Position numbers and translations under genes: made by a program
NCBI GenBank assembly: GCA_003254905.1
Contig: QANU01103674.1
Location: 172,009 to 236,008, forward strand
Direction of reading: 5' to 3'
Source: Nissolia schottii
Taxonomy: Eukaryota; Streptophyta; Magnoliopsida; Fabales; Fabaceae
Length of the DNA stretch: 64,000 bases
Part shown: positions 51,600 to 62,705 of the stretch, piece by piece
Layout of the letters: each line of letters begins with the position of its first letter
How positions within the stretch are numbered: the first letter of the stretch is position 1
The notes under the pieces: generated by a model
The model's input: only the letters and a program-made list of their open reading frames with translations
Databases searched by the model: none
Told to the model about the DNA's origin: nothing

Positions 51600-54500
51600 T
51601 TGTTTCCCCTATGTTAGATCCCCTACGTTAGGGACATATTGGTTGTTTCCTAGACGTAGAGCACCCTCTTAATCAATTAGAAAATTAGAAACTTTTCCTG
51701 ATTGAACCTCATCCTTAATCTTTCTTAATTGGATATATTCTCCTTCACAAGCTTTGATATTATCCACCAAGGTAGAATAGACTTGGACATTGGCTAATAG
51801 AAACTATGCACTTGGAATGTTAAACTTCACTCTTCCATCTACAAGTTCTTGTAGCTCTCTAATAATTGGCCTTCTAACTTCAGCTATGTGAGAAAGATTA
51901 TCCATGGTTATCTACTTAAGGCTTCAGCCACAACATTTGCCTTTCCTGGATACAAGATCGTGCAATCATAGTCTTTGAAAAATTCCATCCATCTTCTATT
52001 CCTTAGATTCAAGTCCTTTCGCTAGAAAATATATTTAAGGCTCTTATGGTCTGTGTATATCTCGTATAACTTTCCATATAAGTAACGCCTTCAAATCTTG
52101 AATGCAAATATAACTGCTTCCATCTCCAAATCATGTGCAAGATAATTTTGTTCATGCTTCTTAAGTTTCCTAGAAGCATAAGCAATCATTCTCCCATTCT
52201 GCATCAACACACAACCATGCCCAACTCTAGAAGCATCACAATAAACTCCATAACCACTACCACTAGCAGGTAAGGCTAGCATTGGTGTCAATGTCAAACA
52301 ATCCTTCAGTTGTTGGAAACTTTGCTCACATGCATCATTCCACTAAAACTTAATTTGCTTATGTGTTAACTTAGGTAGGGGTGTTGTATTTTGGAGAATC
52401 CCTTGACAAATTAATGATAATACCCAGCAAGTCCAAGGAAACTTCAAACTTCCGTCATAGATGTAGGGCTAGGCTAGCTGTGAACTACTTCCACCTTCTT
52501 CAAATCAATGCTTATTCCATCCTTAGATACCACGTGACCTAAAAAAGTTACATTGTCCTACCAAAACTCACATTAAGAGAACTTAGCATATAACTTATGT
52601 TCTCTTAGCATTTGCAAATCCCATCTCAAGTGTTTTCCATGCCCCTCTTTACTATTGGAATACAATAAGATTTCATCAATGAAGACTATCACAAAGTGAT
52701 CCAACAATGGCTTGAAAACTGGATTCATTAAGTCCATAAAAGTTGCATGGGCATTAGTAATTCCAAAAGACATAACTAGAAACTCATAGTGTCCATAACG
52801 AGTATGGAATGTCGTCTTAGAGATGTTTTCGCCCCTTATCTTCAATTGGTGATATATTGACTGCAAATCAATCTTTAAGAAACATTGAGATCCTTGAAGT
52901 TTATGAAACAAGTCATCAATGTAAGGTAGAGGATAATTATTCTTTGTTGTCATCTTATTCAAATGTTGATAATCAATACACAAACAGTGCTATTTAATAT
53001 AGGGGTATAGATATTGGTTGGGTATTGAGGAACAAATCTATACAAAACTCTATTTCTCTGTCTGGTGGTAATCCTGGAAGCTCCTCAAGAAAGACATCAG
53101 GATATTTACACACTATTAGAATATGCTCTAAGCTTCTTGCTAACTTACTAACATCCTTTACCATAGCCAAGTGCCCATGACAACCCTTTATATCAATTTT
53201 TGACTTGTCAATGTAGAAATCAAGTTACTTGGAAACTAATCCCAATCACCTTGAAACATGAAAGTCGATTCCCCTGGCATATTAACCCTTACCACCTTAT
53301 TGTGAAAATCTAAAGTATCATGACAAGAAGCTAAACAATCCATGCCTAGTATCACATCAAAATTTGTCATATTTAGCACTATCAAATGTACCTTTGAGAG
53401 TTTGTCTCCAACCAATATCTCACACGACTTATACAATAAATTAGCTAGTAAGGAGTCACTCATAGGTGTGGCTACCATCAAAGACTCACCTAAAGGCAAA
53501 GTATCCCTTATAAAACAAAATTCAAAGGAAGGAGACACAAAAGAATGGGTAGGCCCATAATTGAATAGAACATTTGCATCATGAGAACATACTGACAATA
53601 TACCTTTTACCACAACATTAGATGCTTGAGCATCTAGACAGGTCAAAGTATAGACATGTGCTTGGCCACTTGTAGTCTGCCCTAGACCTCTACCAGCTGA
53701 ACCTCTATTACCTCCCTGAGTACTTGAGGACCCTTGGGAATATGTACCATCTTCTTGTCTCCCTGGAACTGCCAATATTGAAGATCCATAGGCTAAAGGA
53801 TGGGAATGTGACATGGGAAAGATTTTGGTGAAGTTCCCCAACTCACCACATTGATTTCACCCATCAAATCCTTGCCTGAATTGTCTAAAATGCATATTCC
53901 CACAGGTAAAGCATGTAGTGGGAGTACAATTAGAATGTCTCTGGTGTTGTGAGACACCACGACTATAAGCTATACTAGTTGCTTGACTGCTTAGTATGCT
54001 TTGTGATTGATGACCTATGTATTGTCCCTAACGACCACAACCAATATCATCTCTAGCCTCATCAACATTGTGGCTTTGACAGCTACCACGTGTCTCCACT
54101 AAACATGACCTCTTATGCGAGTCACAAGAAGCTCTACCTCTATTTCTACCTCTTTGATCAATTGTCAAGGCCCAATTCAAGGCCTGATCATAAGTCATCT
54201 CACACCTCGTCTTCGACCTGAATATATAAGGCTTCAAACCCTCCATAAATCATTGAACTCGCAATTCCTTTGTGCTAACTAGGTGTGGTACATACCTAGA
54301 AAGGATAAAAAAATGAATATTATAATCCATAACTGACATCTGGTTTGCCTGCAAGAGATCCTCAAATTCTTGTCTTCTACAATCTCTAATGCTCTTTGGC
54401 ATGAACTAAGCAAGGAGCAAAGGGGAAAACTCTTCCCACAATAATGGATGTGAATTTGCCAGCCTCGCTAAAAGAAAAGTTTCATACCAACCTCAACCTC

Positions 54501-55250
54501 AAGCCATATCTCACAATTGAAAGGAGGGTAACTCTACCATGCGAGTAGGTGACCATCCAAAACCTTTGCATATCCCCCTACCTTGTTCAGAAATGCCTTT
54601 GGGTCTTATTGGTAATTTGAAACATTGAACACTAGAGGATTTTTCTTTGTAAAAGTAGATATTGAAACCTCAACCCCCTTTGCTGAGCATGTGACTGAAA
54701 CACATGAACTATCTCCTAGCTAGGCTTTGCCTGAGGTGGTTGTTTCCCTTTTCAAACATTAACTAGTTGTTGTACCAATTCTTCAAGATTCTACATACTT
54801 GCCACTAACTGAGCTACTGTTAGGTTCCCAAGTCTAGTTCTAAGAACATCAACATCAGGCATCATGTCAACCCCACCTTGTCTCCTATGATGACAATCAA
54901 ATCCATGGCCTCCCCTAGGCACGACATGAGGTTAATTAAAAGCCTCATCAGAAATTGGCTCTCTCGCAAGTATAGTCTTCAGTGGCATCTTCACCTAGTA
55001 CAAGAGTAAAGATTAGACAACAAGCATACCCATAGAAGGAAATAAGGAAAACAATGCTAGAATAGACAATGGTGATCAATACAAGGAACTCTAGTTTAAC
55101 AGTGGGCAACCATAGCCTCCTACTTGTAAGTTGTGACCAGGTACAAAAATTACAAGCAAGATTCTATTGTTGTCAAGTTTTATTTTGAAACCATTAGCAC
55201 ATACAACCATGCTCTGATACCGTCTTTGTCACGACCCACGGTTAGGTCGT
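51600..55250 (-). mobile_element. Ty3/gypsy retrotransposon fossil, partial
   Basis: On the minus strand, from high to low coordinate, the parts are as follows. A primer-binding site CGGTATCAGAGC (initiator-Met tRNA type) sits just inside an LTR end TCGTGACA at 55229-55236. Gag text lies at about 53840-55000, and an aspartic-protease-like region at about 53250-53840. Reverse transcriptase follows ([10 protein letters not shown] region, 52573-52983), then RNase H (about 51950-52300). An integrase region was not seen, so the downstream part is missing, and the element cannot be bounded by two LTRs in the window. The copy has many breaks (more than five) and is old. An unresolved base (55458) lies just beyond it. 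Confidence 0.85.
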
Positions 55251-56826
55251 GACCGGCACACAAGCTAATCAAGTTCATTAGCTTGGCAAGCCTAATATGA
55301 CAATACAAATATGATTTTATAGTCATCATTAGATCTACCAAAATTTCAACAGAGTTTCTTTTAAAACTTTACCACATCCTATGTCCAGAGTACGTATATA
55401 GATAACATATACATATTTCCAAAATTTCTTGTCAAAGTGCTTTAAAAACTTCTTTCANTTATATGGGCACTATCTTCCTAAGTACATAGCCTTCTTGTTT
55501 CATTTTTTTGATGTATCAAAAGAAAAAACTCAAGTTTGATTTGGTTATACAAAATAAAACTCTCCCAATACTAAGTTTTGTTAACAAGTGTCAAATTACT
55601 TGAAGTATCTTATGCCTGCCTGTTTTCATACAACAATGATACAAAGCTGGAAAAATGTAACACCAAGTCTTTTGATAGAATTTGAGCTTAATGCCAGCAG
55701 CTATTGATGTGGTTGGCACGCTACTAGTTCAAGTCAAGTGTGGCAAATTCAGGACTTGATTCTTAGAACTTTTTACCCAACGTGCCTTTTTCTAAGTCAT
55801 AGCATATGTACAACAACTATTATTCTTATGCACTATATTGTTTGTATAGCATTATAGCAAGTCACTGCTCAAAAAGTTTCCTAAATTGTGGCATAGTTCA
55901 AAGTTTATTCGTCATAATGTATGTGGCTCATCTCAGCATTTCTTCTTACCCTGATATCCCGCTTCTGCATTAGTTAATTCTCTTTCTGTTCCAACTTTGT
56001 GGTTTAATTGGTGTGTTTGTGGTAATAGGCTGTGTAGCAAATTCTCCAATGTGAACTGAACTCCAACAGAAAGTAATGAGCCAAGATCATGGATGAATAC
56101 ATTGTATTTCATGGAAAGTGATTTTGCATAGATATAATTATAATACTTTATATTTAAATACATACACAAAAAATGATTGATCTTATAAACTTTATTCGAG
56201 ATACATTTACATGCTTATGGTTTCTACCAAATCAAATTGTATTAAGTGTATCAAAATACGAGATCTCAAAATTGTACCTATAATCATTTGATACTCTACA
56301 AAAAAGTATATCTAGACAATGATAGTGGGTTGAGTTTCTCTCGATTAAATGATCCTAATCTCTCCCACTCTTAGCGCACCACAAATAATTTCTACAATGT
56401 AATTAGGATGTGCAGCGATGTAGTTAGGATATAAGATTTCAGCATTATTTTTATTTTTGGATTTGAATATGTTTTCTTATTTTTATTATTTGATTTGATG
56501 TTATTGTCAGGATTTGGTGTTATTTTTAATTTATTGCTAGAATATATTTATCTTAGAATAGCATTCATGATAGGATTACATTGATGTCGTTATTTTATCT
56601 TTGATTTGTTAGAAATATTTTGTCCTAGTAAAAGAGTTATGAATACCACCTGTGAGTATTTTAATAAATTATTAATTGCACATAGTTGGTTATTTTTTAT
56701 TGAGTATATTGTTCTTTAGGACCAAATCTCTTCAGCACTGATTATTTGAATCCAAAAATCTTTTGAATTCCATTTTTCCCTTCTTTGCATAGATATCATA
56801 TATTTATCTATCAGGTTTGTCTCCGT
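55251..56826. other. AT-rich stretch, partly LTR-derived
   Basis: The first part (from 55229) probably belongs to the upstream LTR of the gypsy fossil, shown by the terminal TGTCACGACC and a small hairpin (AAGCTAAT...ATTAGCTT) at about 55263-55289. The far LTR boundary is not clear. No gene was seen in the rest. Confidence 0.45.
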
Positions 56827-57438
56827 AAGTTCATGGGGGAGGATAACTCATTTTGAGTTGGGCTAAAAACCCTCCACTAACTTGTCCATATGTACACTTT
56901 AATAATAGGGTTATTTTTATAATTACAATTAGATTTTTCTCTCACTTTATTAGTGTATTTTCACATTCATGAATTATACATTATCTCTGTCACAAATTAT
57001 ACAAATTTAATATATATATATATATATATATATATTTAAAACAAAATCTCATTTACATAAATCTTATTGCAATAGTTTTTCCTATAAATTTGAACTCGTC
57101 CAACGAAAATAATAATAATAAAAATGATCACATAAAGAAAATGAAGAAAAAAAAAAACTTCAAAATAACGAGATCCTAGTTTGAAGTGGTGACAAATGTA
57201 AATTGATAATTTTAATATTGAGAGTTGTATAAAAAAATTGTGAGTAAAATTACCGAATATAAGAGATATTTATTTAGAAAATATAAAATAAATTTATGAT
57301 TACATTTATTAAAGAAAGAGAATGTACAATTCATGAATATGAAAGTACACATTTATTAAAGGGAGAGAAAAAATAAGTTGTAAATATTATAGTGAAGAGT
57401 TTTTAATTCAAACTCAAAATGAGAAAGGTGATGAACTT
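56827..57438. mobile_element. Fold-back element with long terminal inverted repeats (MITE-like, non-coding)
   Basis: Two arms of about 125-165 bp are imperfect reverse complements. Outer matches are AAGTTCAT (56827-56834) with ATGAACTT (57431-57438), and CTCATTTTGAGTT (56847-56859) with AACTCAAAATGAG (57411-57423). The inner match ATTCATGAATTATACAT (from about 56965) pairs with the segment near 57321-57338. The loop of about 300 bp is AT-rich and holds a TA microsatellite (57009-57033). There is no coding capacity. Flanking target-site duplications were not obvious, so the superfamily (Mutator-like or other) is open. Confidence 0.7.
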
Positions 57439-58061
57439 GTGATAGTTAACCAACCCTATATGTACATGTATATCGATGTTTATTACAAATTCAATTTTAA
57501 TAAAGCACGGTACAAAACTAATAAAACAGAGCACATAATCAAACAACGCATATACAACCTGCAAGCATGTGACTATTGAACTCAAGGAAGTAAACTAGTA
57601 ATAAATCATATAGTTTAGTGCATTAAAATTCGGATTTTCACGTTTTCTTGACTATCACCAATAACTTAAGAAATAAAATAATCTTAACGAGGTGTTGTTA
57701 CCACCTCTAAAGGTGATTCGTGATTTCAATTTTGAAAAATTGAAGTATTCACTTCTCTCACGTAATGTAAAGTCTGTTTTCATTCAAATAAAATCACCAA
57801 ATAATAGATAATACAAATAAAATAAACCATATTTACTCTCTAAAAAATGGTTTTGCAGTTGATAATGAAAAATAATATCAAACGTTTGGGAAACAAAAAA
57901 CTGCATTTACATTAAAATATCCTCCGTTCTTATTATTATTATTTTAAGAGTTAATTTCAATTAAAATTTTATTTTTTTAATAGTAAGAAAAGTACGTTTT
58001 CAAATTGTGTATTATTATTATATAGTCATAACAAGAATAATAATATAAAAAGTAAAACACT

Positions 58062-58063
<2 letters not shown>
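57439..58063. other. AT-rich spacer upstream of the hAT-derived gene
   Basis: No coding signal was seen, and no repeat with a recognisable partner. Confidence 0.5.

Positions 58064-58098
<35 letters not shown>
58064..58098. repeat. (TAA)n microsatellite
   Basis: About 12 tandem TAA units upstream of the hAT-derived gene, a useful marker site. Confidence 0.9.
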
Positions 58099-58455
58099 TC
58101 ACAATCAAGTACAGACAATGGATGAAATTTTTTTTTAGAAAAAAATGAGCATATATGAATTATATAATCTTATCATATTTTGAATTTGATTTTTTTTATA
58201 TAGTAAATAGCTTTAATATTTATTTATGCAATTTGGAACCCTTAAAAATTGGTCATGGGGTTTTGCTTCAGCCGCACGGAGTGAGTGTGAGTAGCGCTTC
58301 AAAAGTTGCAAACTCGAAACGTTCTTCTTCCCAACTTTTCTTTTCTTCTCGTTTCGAAGGAATAATCACTCACAACTCCGCCGTCTCGCTCTTCCGCCAC
58401 CGCCACCTCCACCTCCGCCACTGCCGCCGCCTGTATATATACCCTTCTCCCAAAG

Positions 58456-58952
58456 GTTCTTCCTTTCTTTCTCATTTTAATTACTTCAAATTATGATCAT
58501 ATACAGAGAGACCCATAAATCCTTTTCACTCTGTTTCTGTTTCGCATTCGAATTTCAAATGCACTGCCACCAACTCATGGTTCATCACCGATTCTGATTT
58601 CTTTTGTGACGGGTTTTGTATGCCTTCCCGCTTTTTTTATTTAGCGTTACCGTACATTGCAACCATCCCATTCCTGTTTACTGAGACCAAAAAAAAAAAG
58701 GATTGAAAGTTATGAGCTTTTTGCCAAAATGTGTTAGGTTAAAGGCGTAAGGGTTGGCTATCTTTGATTGTATTAGTGGATTTTTCTATCTGCCTTGTCA
58801 CTTGTGTATTATTGCTGTTATTATCTCTGATGATGATTATTCTTAGCCTGCTTTGTTATTGTTCATAATCATGTGTAGATGACATTGATATGGATTCAAG
58901 TTCAACCACTTTTTCACTCTTTCAATTTTTCGTCGTGTTGTTTGTTTTCTAG
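58456..58952 (+). other. Probable 5'-UTR intron of the hAT-derived gene
   Basis: A donor-like CCAAAG|GTTCTT at 58455/58456 and a strong acceptor TTTGTTTTCTAG|GATT ending at 58952 frame a 497-bp AT-rich stretch. The start codon lies 4 bp after the acceptor. If this is spliced, the in-frame ATG at 58879 is intronic and the protein starts at 58957. Confidence 0.6.
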
Positions 58953-58956
58953 GATT

Positions 58957-60966
58957 ATGCCTGCCCCTGCTGTCATGGACGATTATGCTCTTGTTGCCCC
59001 TGTCCCTGATTCAGAAGCACAAAGCAATAGGGGTAGAAGAAAGAAGTCTATTGTCTGGGAGCACTTCACTGTGAAAACTGTTAGTCCTGGATGTGCCAAG
59101 GCTTATTGTAAACAGTGCAAGAGGGAATTCGCTTACATGACGGATTCGAAACAATCCGGCACAAGCCATCTCAAGAGGCACATTTCTTTGGGAGTCTGCA
59201 AGAAAAACCAACAAATCGCTTCTGGAGAAGATACGGCTCATCCACCAAAGAAACGTGGGAGACCAAGAGCAACAGCTCACAATTCTGGCATCTTGTTTGA
59301 TCAGGAGCGTTGCAACAATAAGATTGCTAAGATGATAATTTTGCACGATTATCCACTTCATATTGTGGAACACCAAGGATTCATTGATTTTGCACGGACA
59401 CTTCAGCCCCAGTTCAATCCACTAAGCTTCCACGCTGTTGAAGGGGATTGTGTTGCTATGTACCTAAGAGAGAAGCAGAACCTCTTAAATCTTATCAATG
59501 GAATTCCTGGACGCATCAACCTTGCCTTGGACTTTTGGACTTCAAACCAGACATCGGCCTACGTTTTTCTTCGCGGCCACTTCATTGATGGTGATTGGAA
59601 CTTACATCATCCCATTCTCAGTGTTATGATGGTGCCATTTCCTGGTTCTGACAATTCCTTAAATCAGACTATAGTGTCATGCTTAGGTGATTGGCATTTG
59701 GAGGGTCGGCTATTTACCCTTGCACTTGATAAATTCTTCTCAAATGAAACTTTGATGGGAAATCTGAGAGGTCTCCTATGTGTCAAGAACCCTGTGATAC
59801 TCAGCGGTCAGTTATTAAGCCAGAACTGCTATGCTCGTGAGCTTAGTTGCCTTGCATTAGATGCACTATCAGCAATGAAAGACACAATTGGAAAAGTTCG
59901 TGAGAGTGTGAAGTATGTGAAATCTTCTGAATCTCATGAAGAGAAGTTTTTTGAGCTAAAGCAGCGGCTTCAAGTCCCTAGTACGGTGGAACTTTTAATC
60001 GATGACCAAACTAAATGGGATACAGTTTACCAAATGCTTGCTGCTGCCTGTGAATTCAAGCAAGTCTTTGCTTGCTTTGATGCCTCCGATCCTGATTACA
60101 AAATGAATTTGACAATGGACGACTGGAAGCGGGTGGAAACTCTCTGCATATATTTAAAGTATTTGTATGAAGCAGCTAACATTTTAACTGACCAACCGTA
60201 CCCAACTGCAAACATATTTTTCCCCGAAGTGTCAAAACTTCTGGTGGAGTTGACTCATGCAGCCTTCAGCCAGGATCCTTTTTGTAGTAGCTTGATTACG
60301 CCATTGCAAGAGAAGTTTGATCAGTATTGGAGAGAAAGCTGTTTCATATTGGCGGCTGCCGTAGCCATGGACCCTAGGTGTAAAATGAAACTTGTCGAAA
60401 CAACCTTTGCTCAGATATTTGGTGTGAATGCTGAGCCGTGGTTAAGAATTGTTGAGGATGGTCTTCATGAACTGTTCATTGAATATATCATACAAATGCT
60501 TCCTTCTACAGCATTAAATGGTGATGAAGGGAATGAGGTTATGATAAAGACTGAGCCATGTCAAGAAGGGTCACTTGATGCATCTCTTTTTGCTGAAGAT
60601 GTGTTTTCTGATATTGACTTTTATCTATCTGACTTCACAGGTAGCCACCAATTCAACTCAGAATTGAGTGAGTATCTGGAAGAGCCTCTTGAGCCTATAG
60701 TGCAAGAATTTGATATTCTGAGCTGGTGGAGACTAAACTCATTGAAGTATCCAACTTTGTCTAGAATGGCATCTGATATTTTGTCTATACCAATGTCCAC
60801 TCTTTCTGCAGATTCTGTTTTTGATACAGAAATTAGGAAAATGGATAGCTATAAGAGTTCATTAGGCTCCCCAACTCTTGAGGCCATTATTTGTACCAAG
60901 GATTGGTTCCAGTATGAATCATCACCTACGGATGTTTCTAATTCTCCTGTGAAAATGGAATTTTAG
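58957..60966 (+). CDS. BED zinc-finger, hAT transposase-derived host protein
   Basis: A single uninterrupted coding exon of 669 residues. A BED zinc finger (about residues 30-90) shows WEHF, CKQCKREF and the HLKRHISLGVC ligands. The hAT RNase H-like fold follows (LALDFWTS near residue 190, then TLALDKFFSNE). Next come the plant hAT middle domain with LAAAVAMDPRCKM and a carboxyl dimerisation domain (ILSWWRLNSLKYPTLSRMASDILSIPMSTLSAD). The cysteine-histidine segment normal in active hAT enzymes (C.AH.LNL) is replaced by NCYARELSCLAL, and no terminal inverted repeats flank the gene. Together with the intact frame this suggests a domesticated gene like DAYSLEEPER and its relatives, probably a nuclear DNA-binding protein. 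From memory, Arabidopsis At1g80020 is annotated as hAT-like and would fit the gene order. The start is taken after the predicted 5' intron. Confidence 0.88.
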   Translation: MPAPAVMDDYALVAPVPDSEAQSNRGRRKKSIVWEHFTVKTVSPGCAKAYCKQCKREFAYMTDSKQSGTSHLKRHISLGVCKKNQQIASGEDTAHPPKKRGRPRATAHNSGILFDQERCNNKIAKMIILHDYPLHIVEHQGFIDFARTLQPQFNPLSFHAVEGDCVAMYLREKQNLLNLINGIPGRINLALDFWTSNQTSAYVFLRGHFIDGDWNLHHPILSVMMVPFPGSDNSLNQTIVSCLGDWHLEGRLFTLALDKFFSNETLMGNLRGLLCVKNPVILSGQLLSQNCYARELSCLALDALSAMKDTIGKVRESVKYVKSSESHEEKFFELKQRLQVPSTVELLIDDQTKWDTVYQMLAAACEFKQVFACFDASDPDYKMNLTMDDWKRVETLCIYLKYLYEAANILTDQPYPTANIFFPEVSKLLVELTHAAFSQDPFCSSLITPLQEKFDQYWRESCFILAAAVAMDPRCKMKLVETTFAQIFGVNAEPWLRIVEDGLHELFIEYIIQMLPSTALNGDEGNEVMIKTEPCQEGSLDASLFAEDVFSDIDFYLSDFTGSHQFNSELSEYLEEPLEPIVQEFDILSWWRLNSLKYPTLSRMASDILSIPMSTLSADSVFDTEIRKMDSYKSSLGSPTLEAIICTKDWFQYESSPTDVSNSPVKMEF

Positions 60967-61802
60967 ATATTAAATTCACCATTTAGGGATAGATTCTCAA
61001 GTAGCTTTTTAGGTATCCAAGTGTATATTACCGTCAAGGTCAATTAATTTCTGTGATTAACTGTCAAATTTCTAACTAGTGTTAAATTTAATATCTAATA
61101 TCAAATTTCAGGGAATTTTTATGTTTATTACTAATAACATTAATGTTATCGGAGACTAATAATATTAATATAATTGAATGGTTACTTTAAATTATAAATT
61201 GAATTTGTAATTCTACTAGCCATAATCTCTATTGAAAATACATATATTACACAATGCCGTTAAACAGAGTTAACTAATACATAATTAATGTTACCAACAA
61301 ACCTTTTTTATGGGTATGTTACCGACAATTAAAATGAAAAGATATAAATACAAATATCATCAATTTATCGAAAATCATGTTAGACGATTTAATAAAGTAA
61401 CATGAGCAAACTGAACAAAAACCCCGAAGGTGGATGCATGTATAATTTGGGCCACGGCTCGATACATTACAGAAAGAAAGCAGAGCTAGACTAGTACTAT
61501 AGGGTGTAAGTAATGACCAATGATTTCTTTTTTTTTCTTCCAAAATTGTACATGTTATTGCAATCACCGGTTGGCACAAAACTAACATTAACACTAGTAA
61601 AACAACCATTCACAGATGCACCCAAAAAAAGCGCACCATATATAAAAGTGACTAATGGAAATTAACATGGCCAAATCAGAACCTTCTATTTGTTCACAAT
61701 CCTGACAATTCTTTTCAAAACCAAATTCTAATCTTACCCATTTATCGCCATTGCTTAAGTTTTATACGGGCTGTAGTAAATAAGTTCTCCCCCACCAAGC
61801 CA
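60967..61802. other. 3' region of the hAT-derived gene and spacer
   Basis: AT-rich, with no other gene seen. The short minus-strand frame at 61319-61609 has no resemblance to a known protein. Confidence 0.5.
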
Positions 61803-62705
61803 CTGAAACATCCTAACTAGCTAGTCTACGCTTAAGTCGTAAACTAGCTTACTAAGTTGTTTAGTTTGGTTGGGATAATACTTAGTCCCACTTATGAGTT
61901 TAAAAATATAGTTACTCAAAAATATGAACCAATTTTTCACTTTTCTTTATACGTATTATAGCATAAACTATGAGTCTTGTTCGCGTTGGAACATATATTG
62001 CGAGCGGTAACATAGCATCCTTAACTAACATTAGCTAGACATATTCAACATTCATAGCAACAAGTGGTTCATACCATATATTCACAAGCAGTTACACAAG
62101 TAGTATCATGGTTGTTACGTACAAGTAATTAACATAGTAGTACAAAACATATAGCCTATTCTTCTGCTCGCCTTCCTCGCCACCGCTCCTCCTCGTGTTG
62201 CTCTTCCCCTTGCTCCATGTCAAACCCTGGAGTCATGAATGAGTGGGGTGAGAACATTGAGCTCTCAGTGGGAAACCGTGAGATCTGGAGAATTTCTTAT
62301 TCTCATTTATGATCCAAGCTGCTCAGGGGGTCTCTGAGTGTTACAGTTATACTATGTCCCTACTAATTATTAATCCATACTAAGCCTGAGCAGCTTTATC
62401 TATATTACTAGGTGACAGAGGGAACTTAATCTTTCCATTATCTATGTCATCTGTTTTCTATTCTAACTCTTAGAGCACATACTGTCACATACTTCACATA
62501 GCTACTAGTATCATCTCAAAATCCTCATTTTCTGAAAACCATTTTGATTATAAGTTTCAGCTTGCATCCACTTATAATCCTGCTGTATAAGTCTTGACTT
62601 ATAAGCATATCTGCCCTTGTCCCTTATAGCTGCGGCCACACCACTACAACCATGCTTACAGCCTGCATCATGGCAACCAGGCAGCGCTCAACCTGAATGG
62701 TCTTT
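61803..62705 (+). mobile_element. LTR-like repeat, copy C (fossil)
   Basis: Begins TGAAACATCCTAACTAGC and repeats the order of blocks seen in copies A and B. These are CAAAAATATGAACCAATTTT near 61917, an ACTATGAGTCTTG block, and GGGGTGAGAAC...CTCAGTGGG near 62240-62273. It is strongly diverged from the other two, so it is an old insertion of the same family. Confidence 0.5.

Noticed and set aside
58879-58956. Upstream ATG of the hAT-derived protein (26 extra residues)
   Set aside because: The stretch ends in a strong splice acceptor and has no similarity to the family. It is probably intron.
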